Of a stretch of 64,000 nt of DNA, positions 62,954 through 64,000 are shown piece by piece. The stretch spans positions 1-64,000 of the forward strand of contig JAURHM010000008.1 of assembly GCA_030833315.1 (NCBI GenBank), written 5' to 3'. Positions within the stretch are counted from its first letter, which is position 1. Each line of letters begins with the position of its first letter. The DNA comes from Burkholderiales bacterium (GTDB taxonomy: Bacteria > Pseudomonadota > Gammaproteobacteria > Burkholderiales > SG8-41). The notes beneath the pieces are model-generated. The model did not search any database and was not told where the DNA came from. It was given only the letters and a program-made list of their open reading frames with translations. A program made the position numbers and the translations under genes.

Positions 62954-64000
62954 AACGACTGATCATGGTGCTGGTGTTTGCCGCGGTTAGCGCGGCGATT
63001 GCGGGTGGCTACTGGTATTGGCAGCAGTCCCAACAGGCTCCGGGCGACAGTAAAAGTGCCGACAAAGCCAAGCCCAAGGGTGGCAAAGGGGGGCGTGGCG
63101 GCCCGCTGACGGTAAAGGCGACGCGTGCCATCAGTAAGCCGATGCCGGTTTTGATTGAAGCAGTCGGCACTGTAGAAGCTGAGCAGAGTGTGCAGGTGCG
63201 AGCGCAAATCAGCGGCGTGCTCCAAAGCGTTGCTTTTCGTGAGGGTGACCGGGTCAAGGCAGGGCAGTTGCTGTTTCAGATTGATCCGAGGACATTCCAG
63301 GCGCAATACAACCAGGCACTGGCTGCGCTGGCTCGCGACAAGGCGCAACTTGAAAACGCGCGTGCACAGCAGCAGCGCATGGAGCCTTTGCTCAAACGAG
63401 AATTCATTACTCGCCAGGAATATGACGTGGCAGTCACCTCTTCCAAATCCCTTGAGGCGACCGTGCAGGCGGGTCAGGCCAATGTGGAGCAGGCACGCAT
63501 TCAGCTTGAATATGCGCGCATCGTTGCGCCTATCAGCGGTCGTACCGGTCAGCTGGCCGTGAAACCGGGCAATCTGGTTCCTTCGGCGGGTGGAGGCGCA
63601 CCGTTGGTCACCATCAACAGCACGGATCCGGTTCTGGTTAGTTTCAGCATTCCTGAGAGGCAATTGGAGGATGTGCGCCGGTATCAAAGCGAGAAAGACA
63701 TGCGCATCGAAATCCTTCCGGATCGCGCGAGTGGTTCAGTTGCTGCGGGTAAATTGGTATTCGTCGATAACACGGTGACCCCTCAAACGGGAACGGTGCT
63801 TCTGAAGACGCGAGTGGACAATTCAAAAGAGGCCATCTGGCCTGGACAGTTTGTGAATGTCAGGGTGGTGCTGACGGTTGAACCGGAGGCGGTTGTTGTG
63901 CCTGAAATCGCAGTGCAGCCGGGTCAGACAGGTCCCTTCGTTTATCTGATCGGTACTGATGACAAAGTCGAGATTCGACAAGTCAAAGTGTCCCGGCAGA
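62950..64000 (+). CDS. RND efflux periplasmic adaptor (MdtA-like), truncated by the window end
   Basis: 350 residues are visible and the gene runs off the window. An N-terminal anchor (LIMVLVFAAVSAAIAGGYWYW), a glycine-rich linker, then the adaptor pattern: GTVEAEQSVQVRAQISGVLQSVAFREGDRVKAGQLLFQIDPRTFQAQ (lipoyl half), a coiled-coil hairpin, YARIVAPISGRTGQLAVKPGNLV and a beta-barrel LVFVDNTVTPQTGTVLLKTRVDN. It resembles MdtA. It links a RND pump, expected just outside the window, to the TolC-like protein encoded upstream. Confidence 0.92.
   Translation, partial: MKRLIMVLVFAAVSAAIAGGYWYWQQSQQAPGDSKSADKAKPKGGKGGRGGPLTVKATRAISKPMPVLIEAVGTVEAEQSVQVRAQISGVLQSVAFREGDRVKAGQLLFQIDPRTFQAQYNQALAALARDKAQLENARAQQQRMEPLLKREFITRQEYDVAVTSSKSLEATVQAGQANVEQARIQLEYARIVAPISGRTGQLAVKPGNLVPSAGGGAPLVTINSTDPVLVSFSIPERQLEDVRRYQSEKDMRIEILPDRASGSVAAGKLVFVDNTVTPQTGTVLLKTRVDNSKEAIWPGQFVNVRVVLTVEPEAVVVPEIAVQPGQTGPFVYLIGTDDKVEIRQVKVSRQ

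Overview
The window looks like a chromosomal segment of a betaproteobacterium, probably Burkholderiales or a close relative. The evidence is Bug-type tricarboxylate receptors, a PHA granule gene set (phaC, phaB, phaR, phasin), the pgeF-rluD-bamD block, the rimO-phaR neighbourhood, the recJ/RpfE-like/lolCD block, scpAB, and GC-rich codon use. No tRNA, rRNA or CRISPR array was seen.

Layout. 1-4.8 kb: end of a Tad/TadE-like pilus or surface locus, small membrane proteins, a double cyclic-nucleotide-binding-domain protein and a putative secreted delta-class carbonic anhydrase. 5-16.3 kb: an accessory metabolic island with an alpha/beta hydrolase, two Bug receptors, an SDR gene split by an IS3-family (IS407-like) element, a D-tartrate dehydratase, a decayed STAS/cNMP remnant, and two genes that cannot be read correctly without recoding UGA. 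16.5-31.8 kb: XRE regulator, mltB, an iron(III) ABC transporter with Fur-like sites, an NlpC/P60 hydrolase, DUF proteins, an amidohydrolase, a TPP enzyme, a DinG/YoaA helicase and a TAXI protein. 31.9-64 kb: mostly housekeeping: rimO, the PHA genes, a ZIP transporter, pgeF, rluD, bamD, the copA-copZ-csoR copper operon, acetoacetyl-CoA synthetase, lysS, prfB (with its programmed frameshift), recJ, lolCD, an AlkA-like glycosylase, comEC, scpAB and the start of an RND efflux operon (tolC-like plus adaptor).

The most important observation is a pair of apparent selenoproteins. In 9841-11544 and in 14723-15268 an in-frame TGA falls at the same aligned place and is followed by Gly-Ser-Cys, giving U-G-S-C. 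Each TGA is followed at the right distance by a strong hairpin of the bacterial SECIS type. Ordinary gene calling would split both genes. The first is one long polypeptide in which the UGSC domain is fused to a second conserved domain; the second is a stand-alone UGSC protein whose stop overlaps (ATGA) a separate gene for the same second domain. That fused-versus-split arrangement argues that the two domains work together. The Bug receptor 22 bp upstream of the second selenoprotein suggests that the substrate is an imported organic acid or similar compound. The family name 'UGSC family (seleno)protein' is known to me, but its function is not; the two-part system is the best candidate for new biology here.
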